From Quadrisphaera setariae (GTDB lineage: Bacteria; Actinomycetota; Actinomycetes; Actinomycetales; Quadrisphaeraceae): a DNA stretch of 64,000 nucleotides. Made by a program: the position numbers and the translations under genes. Location: assembly GCF_008041935.1 (NCBI RefSeq), contig NZ_VKAC01000001.1, forward strand, positions 620,001 to 684,000, written 5' to 3'. This document shows, one piece after another, positions 44,817 to 52,866 of the stretch. The notes under the pieces were generated by a model. That model worked only from the letters and a program-made list of their open reading frames with translations. It had not been told where the DNA came from and made no database searches. Positions within the stretch are counted from its first letter, which is position 1. Each line of letters opens with the position of its first letter.

Positions 44817-45852
44817 CGGGGGAGCCGTGCCCGAGCAGCCCGACCAGCGCGAGGCGGCCGCCGCCCACGAGACCCTCCTGTTCGCGTGGCTGCGCGCCGA
44901 CGACGACGCCACGCGCCCGCAGGACACCTCCGACGCCATCGTCGTGCGCTCCACCGGGCCGGCGCCGCGGATCTCGCGGCGGCTGGAGCTCGACACCGTG
45001 GAGTGCGCGGTGGTCGAGGGCGAGGAGGTGGACGTCGAGCCGTTCCCCACCACCCGGGCCTGGCGCGGCGTGCTGCTCGGCTACCTGGACGACGGCGAGC
45101 TGTCCGTCGACCAGGAGGGGCGCCGCGTGGACCTGCACCGCGGTGACTTCGTCTTCTACACCGCCGCGCAGCGGTACCGGATCCGCTCGTCGGCGGCCCA
45201 CCGCTTCCTGGTGGTGCGCATCCCCACCTCCGCGCTGGTGCTGCGGCACGGCCTGTTCACCGACGTGCTGTCCACCGACCTCAACGACCTGCCGTCGGCG
45301 CCGCTGCTGCGCAGCCTCCTGGCGGTGCTCGCCGACCCCGGGTTCGCGCCGAGCCTGCCCGCGCGGGCGCACACCGCCGACGCCCTCGTCGCCGCGGCGC
45401 ACGCCGTCATCGCCGACGCCCGCGAGCCGGGCACCGCTGAGGCGATGTCGCAGTTCCACCGCATCGTCGTGTGGATCGACGCCCACCTCGCCGACGACGA
45501 CCTGTCCACCGACCGGGTGGCCGCGGGCAGCTTCGTCTCGGCGCGCACGGTGCGCCGGGTGTTCGCCCTCAACGGCACCACGGTGTCGGCGCTGGTGCGG
45601 CAGCGGCGGCTGGAGCGGGTCCGCAACGCGCTGCTCGACCCCCGGGAGCAGGGGACGTCGATCGGCGCCCTCGCGGCCCGCTGGGGCCTGCGGGAGCCGT
45701 CCAGCTTCAGCCGGGCGTTCACCCAGCAGTTCGGCATGCCGCCTCGCCGGTACCGCGCGCTGCACCTGCACCAGGGCACGGCGGGCGGGCCCGCCGGCGC
45801 TGGTGCAGACGGGCCGGCGGGAGCGGCACCGCAGCCCGTGCCCGTCTCCTGA
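44809..45852 (+). CDS. AraC-family transcriptional regulator
   Basis: 347 residues. The N-terminal effector domain (about 25-200) has a cupin-like stretch (LSVDQEGRRVDLHRGDFVFY). The C-terminal double helix-turn-helix (about 220-325) is typical: RIVVWIDAHLADDDLSTDRV, FVSARTVRRVFALNGTTVSA, ERVRNALLDPREQGTSIGAL, EPSSFSRAFTQQFGMPPRRY. GTG 44809 overlaps the permease; GTG 44827 is an alternative. Being in the same operon as the importer, it probably senses the transported solute and activates the operon (inference). Confidence 0.88.
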   Translation: MPDGGAVPEQPDQREAAAAHETLLFAWLRADDDATRPQDTSDAIVVRSTGPAPRISRRLELDTVECAVVEGEEVDVEPFPTTRAWRGVLLGYLDDGELSVDQEGRRVDLHRGDFVFYTAAQRYRIRSSAAHRFLVVRIPTSALVLRHGLFTDVLSTDLNDLPSAPLLRSLLAVLADPGFAPSLPARAHTADALVAAAHAVIADAREPGTAEAMSQFHRIVVWIDAHLADDDLSTDRVAAGSFVSARTVRRVFALNGTTVSALVRQRRLERVRNALLDPREQGTSIGALAARWGLREPSSFSRAFTQQFGMPPRRYRALHLHQGTAGGPAGAGADGPAGAAPQPVPVS

Positions 45853-45907
45853 CCGACCCCGACCGCACCCGAACGCACCCGACCCGCCGTTCCACCGAGG
45901 AGCCCCG

Positions 45908-46828
45908 ATGACCCTGCTGTCCCGTCCGACCGTCGCCCGCTTCGTGGCGCGCCGGCTGCAGACCGTGATGCCGAAGGTGCTCGCGAAGCAGACCGGTGGC
46001 CGCGACCCCCGGGACCGGCTCCCGCAGTTCCGCACCGAGCGCACCGAGCTCGTGGTGCCCGCCAGCCCGCCGGCACCCGTGGTCGTGCACCGCGCGCCCG
46101 GCACCGGGCCGGACGCGCCGGTGCACGTGAACTTCCACGGCGGCGGGTACATCCTCGGCCAGGACCACGGCGACGACGCGCTGTGCCGGGTGGTGGCCTG
46201 CCAGGCCGGCGCGGTGGTGGTGGACGTCGACTACGCCGTCGCCCCCCAGCACCCGTTCCCGGTGCCGGTGCACCAGGCGGTCGAGGTGGTGCGGTGGGTG
46301 GCTTCTCACGGGGCGGCCCACGGCTGGGACGGCGCCCGGCTCACCGTGGGTGGTCAGAGCGCTGGTGGCGCCATCGCCGCGGCCGTGGCGCGCACCCTGC
46401 TGCGCGACGGCGGTCCGCAGCCGCTGCTGCAGGTGCTGCACTACCCGCCGCTCGACCTCACCGTGCCGGTCACGGCCAAGCACAGCCCGTTGCCCAAGCC
46501 GGTGCTCACCCCGTGGATGGGGGAGGTGTTCGACACCGCGTACGTGCCCGACGCCGCACGCCGCAGCGACCCGCTCGTCTCACCCGCCGCCGTCGGAGAC
46601 ACCGCGGACCTGACCGGCATCGCCCCGGCCCTGGTCATCGCGTGCGCGGACGACGTCCTGCACGACGAGGACGTCCGCTACGCCGCCCGGCTGGAGGGCG
46701 CCGGAGCGCTGGCCGAGCTCATCGAGGTGCCTGGCGCCGACCACGGGTACGACATGGGCGACGACGTGCGCGGCCTGGCGACCTACGAGGCGATCGCCCG
46801 GCACGTCGCGAAGGCGACCGCTGTGTGA
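45908..46828 (+). CDS. Alpha/beta-hydrolase of the hormone-sensitive lipase (Aes) family
   Basis: 306 residues from ATG 45908. Oxyanion motif HVNFHGGGYILGQD, nucleophile Ser in VGGQSAGGAIAAAV, Asp in ADDVLHDEDVRYA and His in GADHGYDMGDD complete the triad. It hydrolyses short-chain esters, natural substrate unknown. It follows the AraC gene by 55 bp on the same strand and may act on an ester brought in by the importer, or be independent. No signal peptide. Confidence 0.88.
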   Translation: MTLLSRPTVARFVARRLQTVMPKVLAKQTGGRDPRDRLPQFRTERTELVVPASPPAPVVVHRAPGTGPDAPVHVNFHGGGYILGQDHGDDALCRVVACQAGAVVVDVDYAVAPQHPFPVPVHQAVEVVRWVASHGAAHGWDGARLTVGGQSAGGAIAAAVARTLLRDGGPQPLLQVLHYPPLDLTVPVTAKHSPLPKPVLTPWMGEVFDTAYVPDAARRSDPLVSPAAVGDTADLTGIAPALVIACADDVLHDEDVRYAARLEGAGALAELIEVPGADHGYDMGDDVRGLATYEAIARHVAKATAV

Positions 46829-46982
46829 ACCACGGCTCTTCCGCACGACGCGGGGAGACCACCCCCAGCTCGCCGACGGCGAGACCCGTGGGGCGTCCCT
46901 CGAACGGGCCGGAGGTCCGACAGCCCGTCCGGACACCACCGGTGGCTCGCGGCCGGTCGGTGCCGCCGGCCCGTGCGCCCTG

Positions 46983-47813
46983 TCACCCGTGCGGAGCCAG
47001 CCGCGCCGCCAGTCCCGTCAGCAGGACCTCGAGCCCCTCGTCCAGCTCGGCGGCCCCGTCGTAGTCGGCCAGAGCCCCTGCCAGGGAGCGCAGCCGGGGG
47101 AACTCGCGCAGGGGGAGGTGGTGCAGCCCCAGGCGGAGCAGGGCCTCGTCCTCATCGGGGTCGGCCACCAGCTCCTGCAGCTCGTTCAGGACGTGGCCGT
47201 TCAAGAAGCCGAAGTAGAGCCGGTAGACGTGCAGGGCGCCGACGGGGTCGAAACCCGCAGCCACGAGCACGTCCAGCAGCTGCTCCAGGGGGCGCAGGGT
47301 GCCCAGCGGTCGCAGGCCCAGAGGCGTGGAGAGGGGGCGGGTGACCAGCAGCGGCACCACGTGCGGGTGGGCCAGGGCCAGGCGGCGGTAGGCGTGCGCC
47401 ACCTCGCGCAGCTGCTCGCCCCACCGGGTCGAGCTCGCTCCAGCGCTGTCCTGCTCACCGCCGGCGGTCCGCTGCACCTCGTGGACCTCATGGCCCTCGG
47501 TGCCAGACCCCGCGACCTGCAGACGTGACAGGACGAGCTCGACCACGCCGTCCAGCACGTCGTCGCGGTTGGCCGTGTGGCGGTACAGCGCCATCGGGTC
47601 CCGCCCCAGCTGCTGGCCCAGGCGTCGCATCGTCAGCGCGTCCAGGCCCTCGGCGTCGATGAGGTCCAGGGCCGCCTGCAGCACCAGCTCGCGGCTCAGC
47701 GGGCTGCGGTCCCGCCCGCGGTCGCGGCGACTGCTCGCCGCGGGCGGCGGCGTCGATGACGCAGGGGCGAGCCTCCCCGCACCACTGCTCCCTGAGTGAC
47801 CTGCGGTGCTCAT
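46983..47813 (-). CDS. TetR-family repressor, probable regulator of the divergent desaturase
   Basis: 276 residues. N-terminal Ser/Pro-rich tail of about 35 residues, then the helix-turn-helix SRELVLQAALDLIDAEGLDA, LTMRRLGQQLGRDPMALYRH (TetR signature about 40-90), and a TetR_C-type effector domain. Divergent from the desaturase gene, with several CTAC/GTAG repeats in between that are likely its operators. It may sense a fatty acyl-CoA or a membrane-fluidity signal (inference). Start at ATG 47813; the 154-bp gap to the hydrolase downstream holds only a weak hairpin. Confidence 0.88.
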   Translation of the reverse strand: MSTAGHSGSSGAGRLAPASSTPPPAASSRRDRGRDRSPLSRELVLQAALDLIDAEGLDALTMRRLGQQLGRDPMALYRHTANRDDVLDGVVELVLSRLQVAGSGTEGHEVHEVQRTAGGEQDSAGASSTRWGEQLREVAHAYRRLALAHPHVVPLLVTRPLSTPLGLRPLGTLRPLEQLLDVLVAAGFDPVGALHVYRLYFGFLNGHVLNELQELVADPDEDEALLRLGLHHLPLREFPRLRSLAGALADYDGAAELDEGLEVLLTGLAARLAPHG

Positions 47814-47891
47814 CGGGGCGGCTCAGCTCCTGGGGTCGAGGACGCCCGCCGGGCGGCGGGCTCATGGCCGACAGATCAAGTCGTGCTCGAC

Positions 47892-47930
47892 TTGCTACAG
47901 CGTAGACCTACGCTAACATCTACAACGTAG
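47892..47930. promoter_or_regulatory. TetR/desaturase divergent operator-promoter
   Basis: Three overlapping palindromic elements: CTACAGCGTAG (47895-47905), AGCGTAG-AC-CTACGCT (47899-47914) and CTACAACGTAG (47920-47930). A plus-strand promoter runs through them: TTGCTA (47892-47897), 16 nt, TAACAT (47914-47919), which would start transcription near 47926, about 10 nt before the desaturase GTG. A bound repressor would block it. Confidence 0.75.
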
Positions 47931-47935
47931 ACGCA

Positions 47936-49153
47936 GTGCGTGACCACGACCAGCGGTGCCGCCCGACGGCAGCGTCGGCGCGGCTCGACACCACCTGCGC
48001 TGCTGCTCATCCGGTAGGAGGTGAGCTTCCGCCCTCGACCGAGGAGAACGCCATCACCGCCACCGACCTGCGCGGGTCCGCACCGGCCGAGGACCGCGCC
48101 GCACGCCCCACCCGAGCCAGGGACCGCGCCACCACCGCCTACGCCGAGCTGGCCGGCCAGGTCCGCGCCGCTGGGCTCATGGGGCGCCGCCGCGGCTACT
48201 ACGCCGTGCGGGCGACCGCAGCGCTGCTCGCCTCAGCCGCCGTGGTCACCGGCGTCGTGCTGGTCGGGGACTCGTGGTGGCAGCTCGGGCTGGCCGCGGC
48301 GGTCGGCGTCATCGTCACCCAGTTCGCCTTCCTCGGGCACGACGGCGCCCACCGGCAGATCTTCGACTCACCCCGGCGCAACGACTGGGCCGCGCGCCTC
48401 TTCGCCGGCCTGTTCGCCGGGATGAGCTACGGCTGGTGGATGCGCAAGCACTCCAAGCACCACGGCGCTCCCAACCAGCTGGGCAAGGACACCGACATCG
48501 AGTCCACGGTGATCGCCTTCCACGAGCAGGAGGCACGCGCCCGGCGCGGCCTGCGCGCCCGGTTGACCCGTCACCAGGGCTGGCTGTTCCTGCCGCTGCT
48601 CCTCCTGGCGGGGGCCAACCTGCACGTGGACTCCGCCAAGGCGCTGCTCTCGCGGGACGCCAAGGGGCGCTGGACCGACGTCGCCCTGCTCACGGCGCAC
48701 TGGGGTCTGTACCTGACGGGCCTGCTGCTGGTGATGTCACCGCTGACCGCTGCCGCCTTCGTCGCGGTCCACCTCGCCGTCCTGGGTGTGTGCATGGCCG
48801 GGGCCTTCGCCCCCAACCACGTCGGCATGCCGATCATCGCCCGCGGCGCCCGGACCGACTTCCTGTCCCGGCAGGTGCTCACCTCCCGCAACGTCACCGG
48901 CGGGGTCTGGGTCGACTTCGCCATGGGCGGGTTGAACCGCCAGGTGGAGCACCACCTGTTCCCGAGCATGCCCCGGCCCAACCTGCGCCGGGTGCAGCCG
49001 CTGGTGCGCGCGTTCTGCGTCGAGCGCGGCATCGTCTACACCGAGCAGACCCTGGTGGGTTCCTACCGCTCGATCATCACCCACCTCAACGAGGTCGGGC
49101 TGAAGGCCGGAGACCCCTTCACCTGCGCCTCCGCGGCGCAGCTGCGCGCGTGA
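47936..49153 (+). CDS. Membrane fatty-acid (acyl-CoA/lipid) desaturase
   Basis: 405 residues. The three histidine boxes of membrane desaturases are present: FLGHDGAHRQ, MRKHSKHHGAPNQLGKDTD and NRQVEHHLFPSMPRPNL. Four or more hydrophobic helices are placed as expected. QxxHH as third box is typical of the delta-5/6/9-type front-end or acyl-lipid group. It inserts a double bond with O2 and a ferredoxin- or NADPH-linked donor to keep the membrane fluid. Start GTG 47936 fits the promoter; the only strong RBS (GAGGAG, about 48042) instead precedes an ATC codon. TetR-controlled by context. Confidence 0.88.
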   Translation: MRDHDQRCRPTAASARLDTTCAAAHPVGGELPPSTEENAITATDLRGSAPAEDRAARPTRARDRATTAYAELAGQVRAAGLMGRRRGYYAVRATAALLASAAVVTGVVLVGDSWWQLGLAAAVGVIVTQFAFLGHDGAHRQIFDSPRRNDWAARLFAGLFAGMSYGWWMRKHSKHHGAPNQLGKDTDIESTVIAFHEQEARARRGLRARLTRHQGWLFLPLLLLAGANLHVDSAKALLSRDAKGRWTDVALLTAHWGLYLTGLLLVMSPLTAAAFVAVHLAVLGVCMAGAFAPNHVGMPIIARGARTDFLSRQVLTSRNVTGGVWVDFAMGGLNRQVEHHLFPSMPRPNLRRVQPLVRAFCVERGIVYTEQTLVGSYRSIITHLNEVGLKAGDPFTCASAAQLRA

Positions 49154-49818
49154 CGGACCTCCTCACCGCCGGAGCCGGCGCAGCGCTGACACGGCGATCA
49201 CCCGAGCCCGCACCTAGCGCGTCCTGCGTGAGCGGAGACGGGGCCGGGAACGGGGACCGGGGCGCGCCCGGCGCGCCCGGCGCGCCCGGCTCGGGTCCTC
49301 CGGCATCCCACCAGCACGAGCCAGGGGACGGGCGCGCGGACGGAGACCCGCTCGCCGGCCAGGGGAGCACGTCCTCGCTCCTGGAGGAGCAGGACCGCCT
49401 CAGGCGCCGCCTGCACGACCTGCAGGAGCGCCTGAGCGCCGGTCCCACGGCCGTCGAGCGCGAAGCCCTCGTCCACGACGTCGACGGCACCGCCGACCGG
49501 CTCGACGAGGTCGCTGACGCGCTGGACGCCACCGCTGACCGCCGTGACGCCGCCGCCGAGGCCCGTGACACCCGCGCCGTGGACCGCGACCGCTTCGCGA
49601 GAGACCGCGCCACCCCTTCTCCCGAGCGAGGAGCAGGGGCTGTCGACCGCCACCACGCCGCTGTGGCCCGGGACTGGGCAGCCAGTGACCGGCTCGACGC
49701 CCGGGAGGACCGCCGGCGGGCCGCCAGCGCCCGCCGCAGCGCTGCGGACGCGCGACGCCACGCGGCCCAGCACTCACGTCCGCTCAGCGACCAGGACGAG
49801 CGGGACGACTGCCGCTGA
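49150..49818 (+). CDS. Charged RD-repeat, coiled-coil-like protein of unknown function
   Basis: 222 residues, GTG overlapping the desaturase stop (GTGA). An N-terminal low-complexity part holds a perfect 9-bp tandem repeat (49261-49289, residues GAPGAPGAPG). Then comes a heptad region EEQDRLRRRLHDLQERLSA. The second half has a 7-11 residue pattern of Arg-Asp with Ala (DATADRRDAAAEARDTRAVD, DRDRFARDR, AVARDWAASDRLDAREDRRR). Such RD repeats are seen in actinobacterial proteins of unknown role, often near signalling domains. It probably forms a long helix. It follows the desaturase and precedes a STAS remnant. Confidence 0.6.
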   Translation: MTDLLTAGAGAALTRRSPEPAPSASCVSGDGAGNGDRGAPGAPGAPGSGPPASHQHEPGDGRADGDPLAGQGSTSSLLEEQDRLRRRLHDLQERLSAGPTAVEREALVHDVDGTADRLDEVADALDATADRRDAAAEARDTRAVDRDRFARDRATPSPERGAGAVDRHHAAVARDWAASDRLDAREDRRRAASARRSAADARRHAAQHSRPLSDQDERDDCR

Positions 49819-49843
49819 GCCTCGGTCGCACGTCGCTGTTGAG

Positions 49844-50089
49844 GTGGTGCCCGTCTCCCGCTCCGGGGACTCTGGAGCTGTCCGCGGGGTGGTCCTGGAC
49901 CTGGTCCAGGTCTCCTCGGTGGACTCCGCAGGTCTGGGCGTGCTGGTGTGCGGTCACCGACGAGCGCGGCGCAGCGGTCCCACCCTGCGCCTGACCGGCG
50001 CGTCGGACCAGCTGCAGGCGATGCTGTCCGTCACCGGGCCGACCGAGGTGCTGGAGGTCTTCGCCGACGTGGAGGCCGCGACGGCGTGA
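49844..50089 (+). pseudogene. Truncated STAS (anti-sigma antagonist) domain
   Basis: The frame encodes the second half of a STAS domain: VVLDLVQVSSVDSAGLGVLV with the phospho-acceptor Ser, then GHRRARRSGPTLRLTGASDQ and a closing VTGPTEVLEVFADV. The first strand and helix (normally GELDxxTA and about 35 residues) are missing: only about 20 unrelated residues precede from GTG 49844. No compensating frame upstream holds the missing part. It looks like a decayed or internally deleted anti-anti-sigma gene, though a minimal functional domain cannot be excluded. Confidence 0.55.
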
Positions 50090-50330
50090 GGCCCCCGGCC
50101 CTCGCGACGGTGGTGGGCGAGGCGCTGACCTCGCACCGGTGGCGCGCTCCCGCCGCGGAGGTCCCCTGCAGGGACGTCGCAGCCCGAGGCCGGTGCGCAG
50201 CGGGGCCGGTCCACCTCGGGGGGGGCGAGGCGCTCGCGCTCACGAGGCCGGACCGGGCTGGACGCCGTGTGCGGGCCGCGCGAGCACCGTCTGGGCGGCA
50301 GCCCTCGAGGTCCGCAGGCGGCAGGTGGTG

Positions 50331-52775
50331 TCAGGCGGCGCCGCCGCGGCTCAGGACGGCCGGGACCTCGAACGCGGGGACCGGTCGCCCTGTCAGCCAG
50401 CCCTGCGCGTGGCGGCAGCCGAGGGAGACGAGCACCGCGCGCTCATCGGCGGTCTCCAGGCCCTCGGCCACCACCGACAGGCGGCCAGCGCGGGCCAGCA
50501 CGAGGATCGCCTCGACCAGGCCGCTGTCGAGGGGGTGGGCGTCGGGACTGGTGGACAGGCCGCTGACGAGCGACCTGTCGATCTTCAGGCCGTCCACCGG
50601 GAGCGACTTCAGGCGCGCGAGGTCGGAGTGGCTGACGCCGAAGTCGTCCACCACCACCCTCACGCCCGCGCGGCGCAGCAGCTGCAGCTGCTCCACCTCG
50701 GGTCCGCCCAGCGGCAGCCCCTCGGTCACCTCGACCACCAGGCGGGAGCTGGCGAGGCCGTGGTCCGCCAGGACGGCGAGCACTCCGGCGGCGTACTCCG
50801 GGCGGCGCAGCTCGACGGGGGAGGCGTTCACCGACAGGCGAGCTCCCGCCGCCACGGGTCCCCACCCGACCAGGTCGGAGCAGGCGCGCCGCAGCACCAG
50901 GGAGCCCAGCGCCACCACGGCGCCGCTGCGCTCGGCCAGCGGCACGAAGACCTCCGGCGAGATCCACCCCTGCGTCTCGTGACGCCACCTCACCAGCGCC
51001 TCGACACCGGTGGCGCGGTCCTCCACGAGGTCCCACACGGGCTGGTAGTGCACCTCGAGGGACTCCTCCCGCAGCGCCCGGGCGAGGTCGGCGTCGAGGG
51101 CGCTCATCCGCTGCGCGGCCACGGCGGCGTCGGCGTCGAAGAGGCGCACCCGGTGCCCGCCCGCCCGCTTGGCCTCGGACATCGCGGCCTCGGCGTCCCG
51201 CAGGGCCGCGGCGGCGCGCTCGGAGGCCGTCCCGGTCGGCGGCTCGGTGGGCTGCTCGGCGGGGCCGCCGCGCGTGACGAGCGCGCCCCCGAAGCACCCG
51301 CCGACCGTCACGCTCGCCCGCCGCCCGGAGGCACCGACGACGTCGACCGGCTGCCCGACCACGCGCAGCAGGCGCTCGCCGACGGTCGCCACCAGTGCGG
51401 CGGAGGGCAGGCCGTCCACGACGACCACGAACTCGTCCCCGCTGACCCGGGCGAGCAGGTCGTCGGGGCGCAGCGCCGCCGCCATGCGGTGGGCCACCCG
51501 CTGGAGCAGCTGGTCTCCGGCGTCGTGCCCGTGGTGGTCGTTGACGGACTTGAAGCCGTCCAGGTCGCAGAACAGGACGCCGACGTGCCCGGGGCGGCCG
51601 GGCTGCGCCAGCCGGCGCTCCAGCTCCTCCAGGAGCAGGGCGCGGTCGGCGAGCCCGGTGAGCGGGTCCAGCGCGGCGCTGCGGCGCGGGAGGTGCGGCC
51701 CGTGGAGCCCGTGCAGCACGTGGAGGTCGTGCGCGCTGCGCTGCAGCTCGGCGTGCAGGCGGAAGGACTCCAGCGCGTTCGCGGTGGACCCGGCCAGGGT
51801 GCACACGGCGTCGACCACCGCCGGGGAGAAGGCGCCGGGGTCGGTGTGCAGCGCGTAGAGGAGGGCCTTCGGGGCGCCGTCGACGAGGACGGGCACCCGC
51901 AGCACCGAGCGGACGGGAGCGCCCTGCAGCAGCGATCCGGGCCCGACCGCGGCGTCGTGGACGAGCAGCACCTGCGCCAGGTCGGCGCCCGCCTCCGCAG
52001 CGCCGCGCCGGCTCGGCCACCCGCTCTCCGCGGCCAGGCGCGTGCCCGAACCGCCCGCGAGCGCGGCCGCGCCGTCGTCGTCGAGCTCGACCACCCCTGA
52101 CCACGTCGATCCCGTGAGGTCTCCGAGGATCTCGGCCACCTCCGAGCTCAGGGGGGTGCGGTGCGCCCCGAGGCGCTCCCCGGCGCGGGCGAGCACCTCG
52201 GTGCGCCGGCGGTTCTCGGCGCCGCGGGCGGCGCTCAGCAGCCGCTCGGCCAGCGAGGACAGCACCTGCACCTCGGAGGTGGTGAAGGGGGCGTCGTGGT
52301 GGCGCAGCAACAGCACCGACCCCTTGGTCGGGTCCTCCGGCACGGGTGCCAGTCGCACGCCGGCGAGCACCTCCACGCCGTCCACGACGAGCCGGCCGCC
52401 GTCGGCGCCCGCCGACCAGGACGCGGCGGGCGCCAGGAGGCCGTGGGGGGTGGCGAGCGCACCGGGCAGGTCCGGCAGCGGCTGGGGGCCGTCGTGGGGG
52501 AAGCCGCGGGTGAAGGCGGCCACGTCGCGCGGGACGTCGGCGGAGCCAGCCGAGCCCGAGCGCACCAGGCAGGCGAGGTCCGCCTCGAAGGCGTCGGCCA
52601 TCGCCTCCAGGCCGGCTGCCAGCACCGCCTCGGGCGTCTCCACGGGGCGGGCCAGCGCCTCCAGGCACTGCATGATGCGCGCGGTGTCCCGGTGGGCCTC
52701 CTCCGCGAGCTGGCGGGCGTGCCGCAGCTCCTCGACCAGCGCGGTGCTGGGAGCGGTCGGGGGAGCCGTCGTCAC
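50331..52775 (-). CDS. GAF-GGDEF-EAL c-di-GMP protein
   Basis: 814 residues, no membrane segment. Two GAF-like sensor regions (about 40-190 and 200-350) precede a GGDEF domain with LTGLADRALLLEELERRL and a variant active site RVSGDEFVVVVDG (SGDEF, about 449). A complete-looking EAL domain follows: VEALVRWRHETQGW about 591, VNASPVELR, VEVTEGLPL, VDDFGVSHSDLARLK, LKIDRSLVS, AEGLETADE. SGDEF proteins can still be cyclases but are often weak; the EAL half is the more likely active one. The DDFG-VSHSD loop differs from the usual TGYSS. Start GTG 52775. It lies downstream of the CobW-like gene, 91 bp away. Confidence 0.87.
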   Translation of the reverse strand: MTTAPPTAPSTALVEELRHARQLAEEAHRDTARIMQCLEALARPVETPEAVLAAGLEAMADAFEADLACLVRSGSAGSADVPRDVAAFTRGFPHDGPQPLPDLPGALATPHGLLAPAASWSAGADGGRLVVDGVEVLAGVRLAPVPEDPTKGSVLLLRHHDAPFTTSEVQVLSSLAERLLSAARGAENRRRTEVLARAGERLGAHRTPLSSEVAEILGDLTGSTWSGVVELDDDGAAALAGGSGTRLAAESGWPSRRGAAEAGADLAQVLLVHDAAVGPGSLLQGAPVRSVLRVPVLVDGAPKALLYALHTDPGAFSPAVVDAVCTLAGSTANALESFRLHAELQRSAHDLHVLHGLHGPHLPRRSAALDPLTGLADRALLLEELERRLAQPGRPGHVGVLFCDLDGFKSVNDHHGHDAGDQLLQRVAHRMAAALRPDDLLARVSGDEFVVVVDGLPSAALVATVGERLLRVVGQPVDVVGASGRRASVTVGGCFGGALVTRGGPAEQPTEPPTGTASERAAAALRDAEAAMSEAKRAGGHRVRLFDADAAVAAQRMSALDADLARALREESLEVHYQPVWDLVEDRATGVEALVRWRHETQGWISPEVFVPLAERSGAVVALGSLVLRRACSDLVGWGPVAAGARLSVNASPVELRRPEYAAGVLAVLADHGLASSRLVVEVTEGLPLGGPEVEQLQLLRRAGVRVVVDDFGVSHSDLARLKSLPVDGLKIDRSLVSGLSTSPDAHPLDSGLVEAILVLARAGRLSVVAEGLETADERAVLVSLGCRHAQGWLTGRPVPAFEVPAVLSRGGAA

Positions 52776-52866
52776 GCGCTGCTCATCGGCGCCGCTCCGG
52801 TACCACCTGAGCGTCCCCCGAGGGGAGCGCCGGAGAGGTGGGCCGAACAGGTGAGGGACGTCCGCG

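Noticed and set aside
46829-46982. Terminator between the hydrolase and TetR genes
   Set aside because: Only a 6-bp stem with a 3-nt loop (46869-46883) was seen; too weak to call.
49198-49773. Minus-strand frame of 191 codons opposite the RD-repeat gene
   Set aside because: It lacks a start signal and domain, and the plus-strand frame is coupled to the desaturase by a 4-nt overlap and shows a periodic RD pattern known from other actinobacterial proteins.
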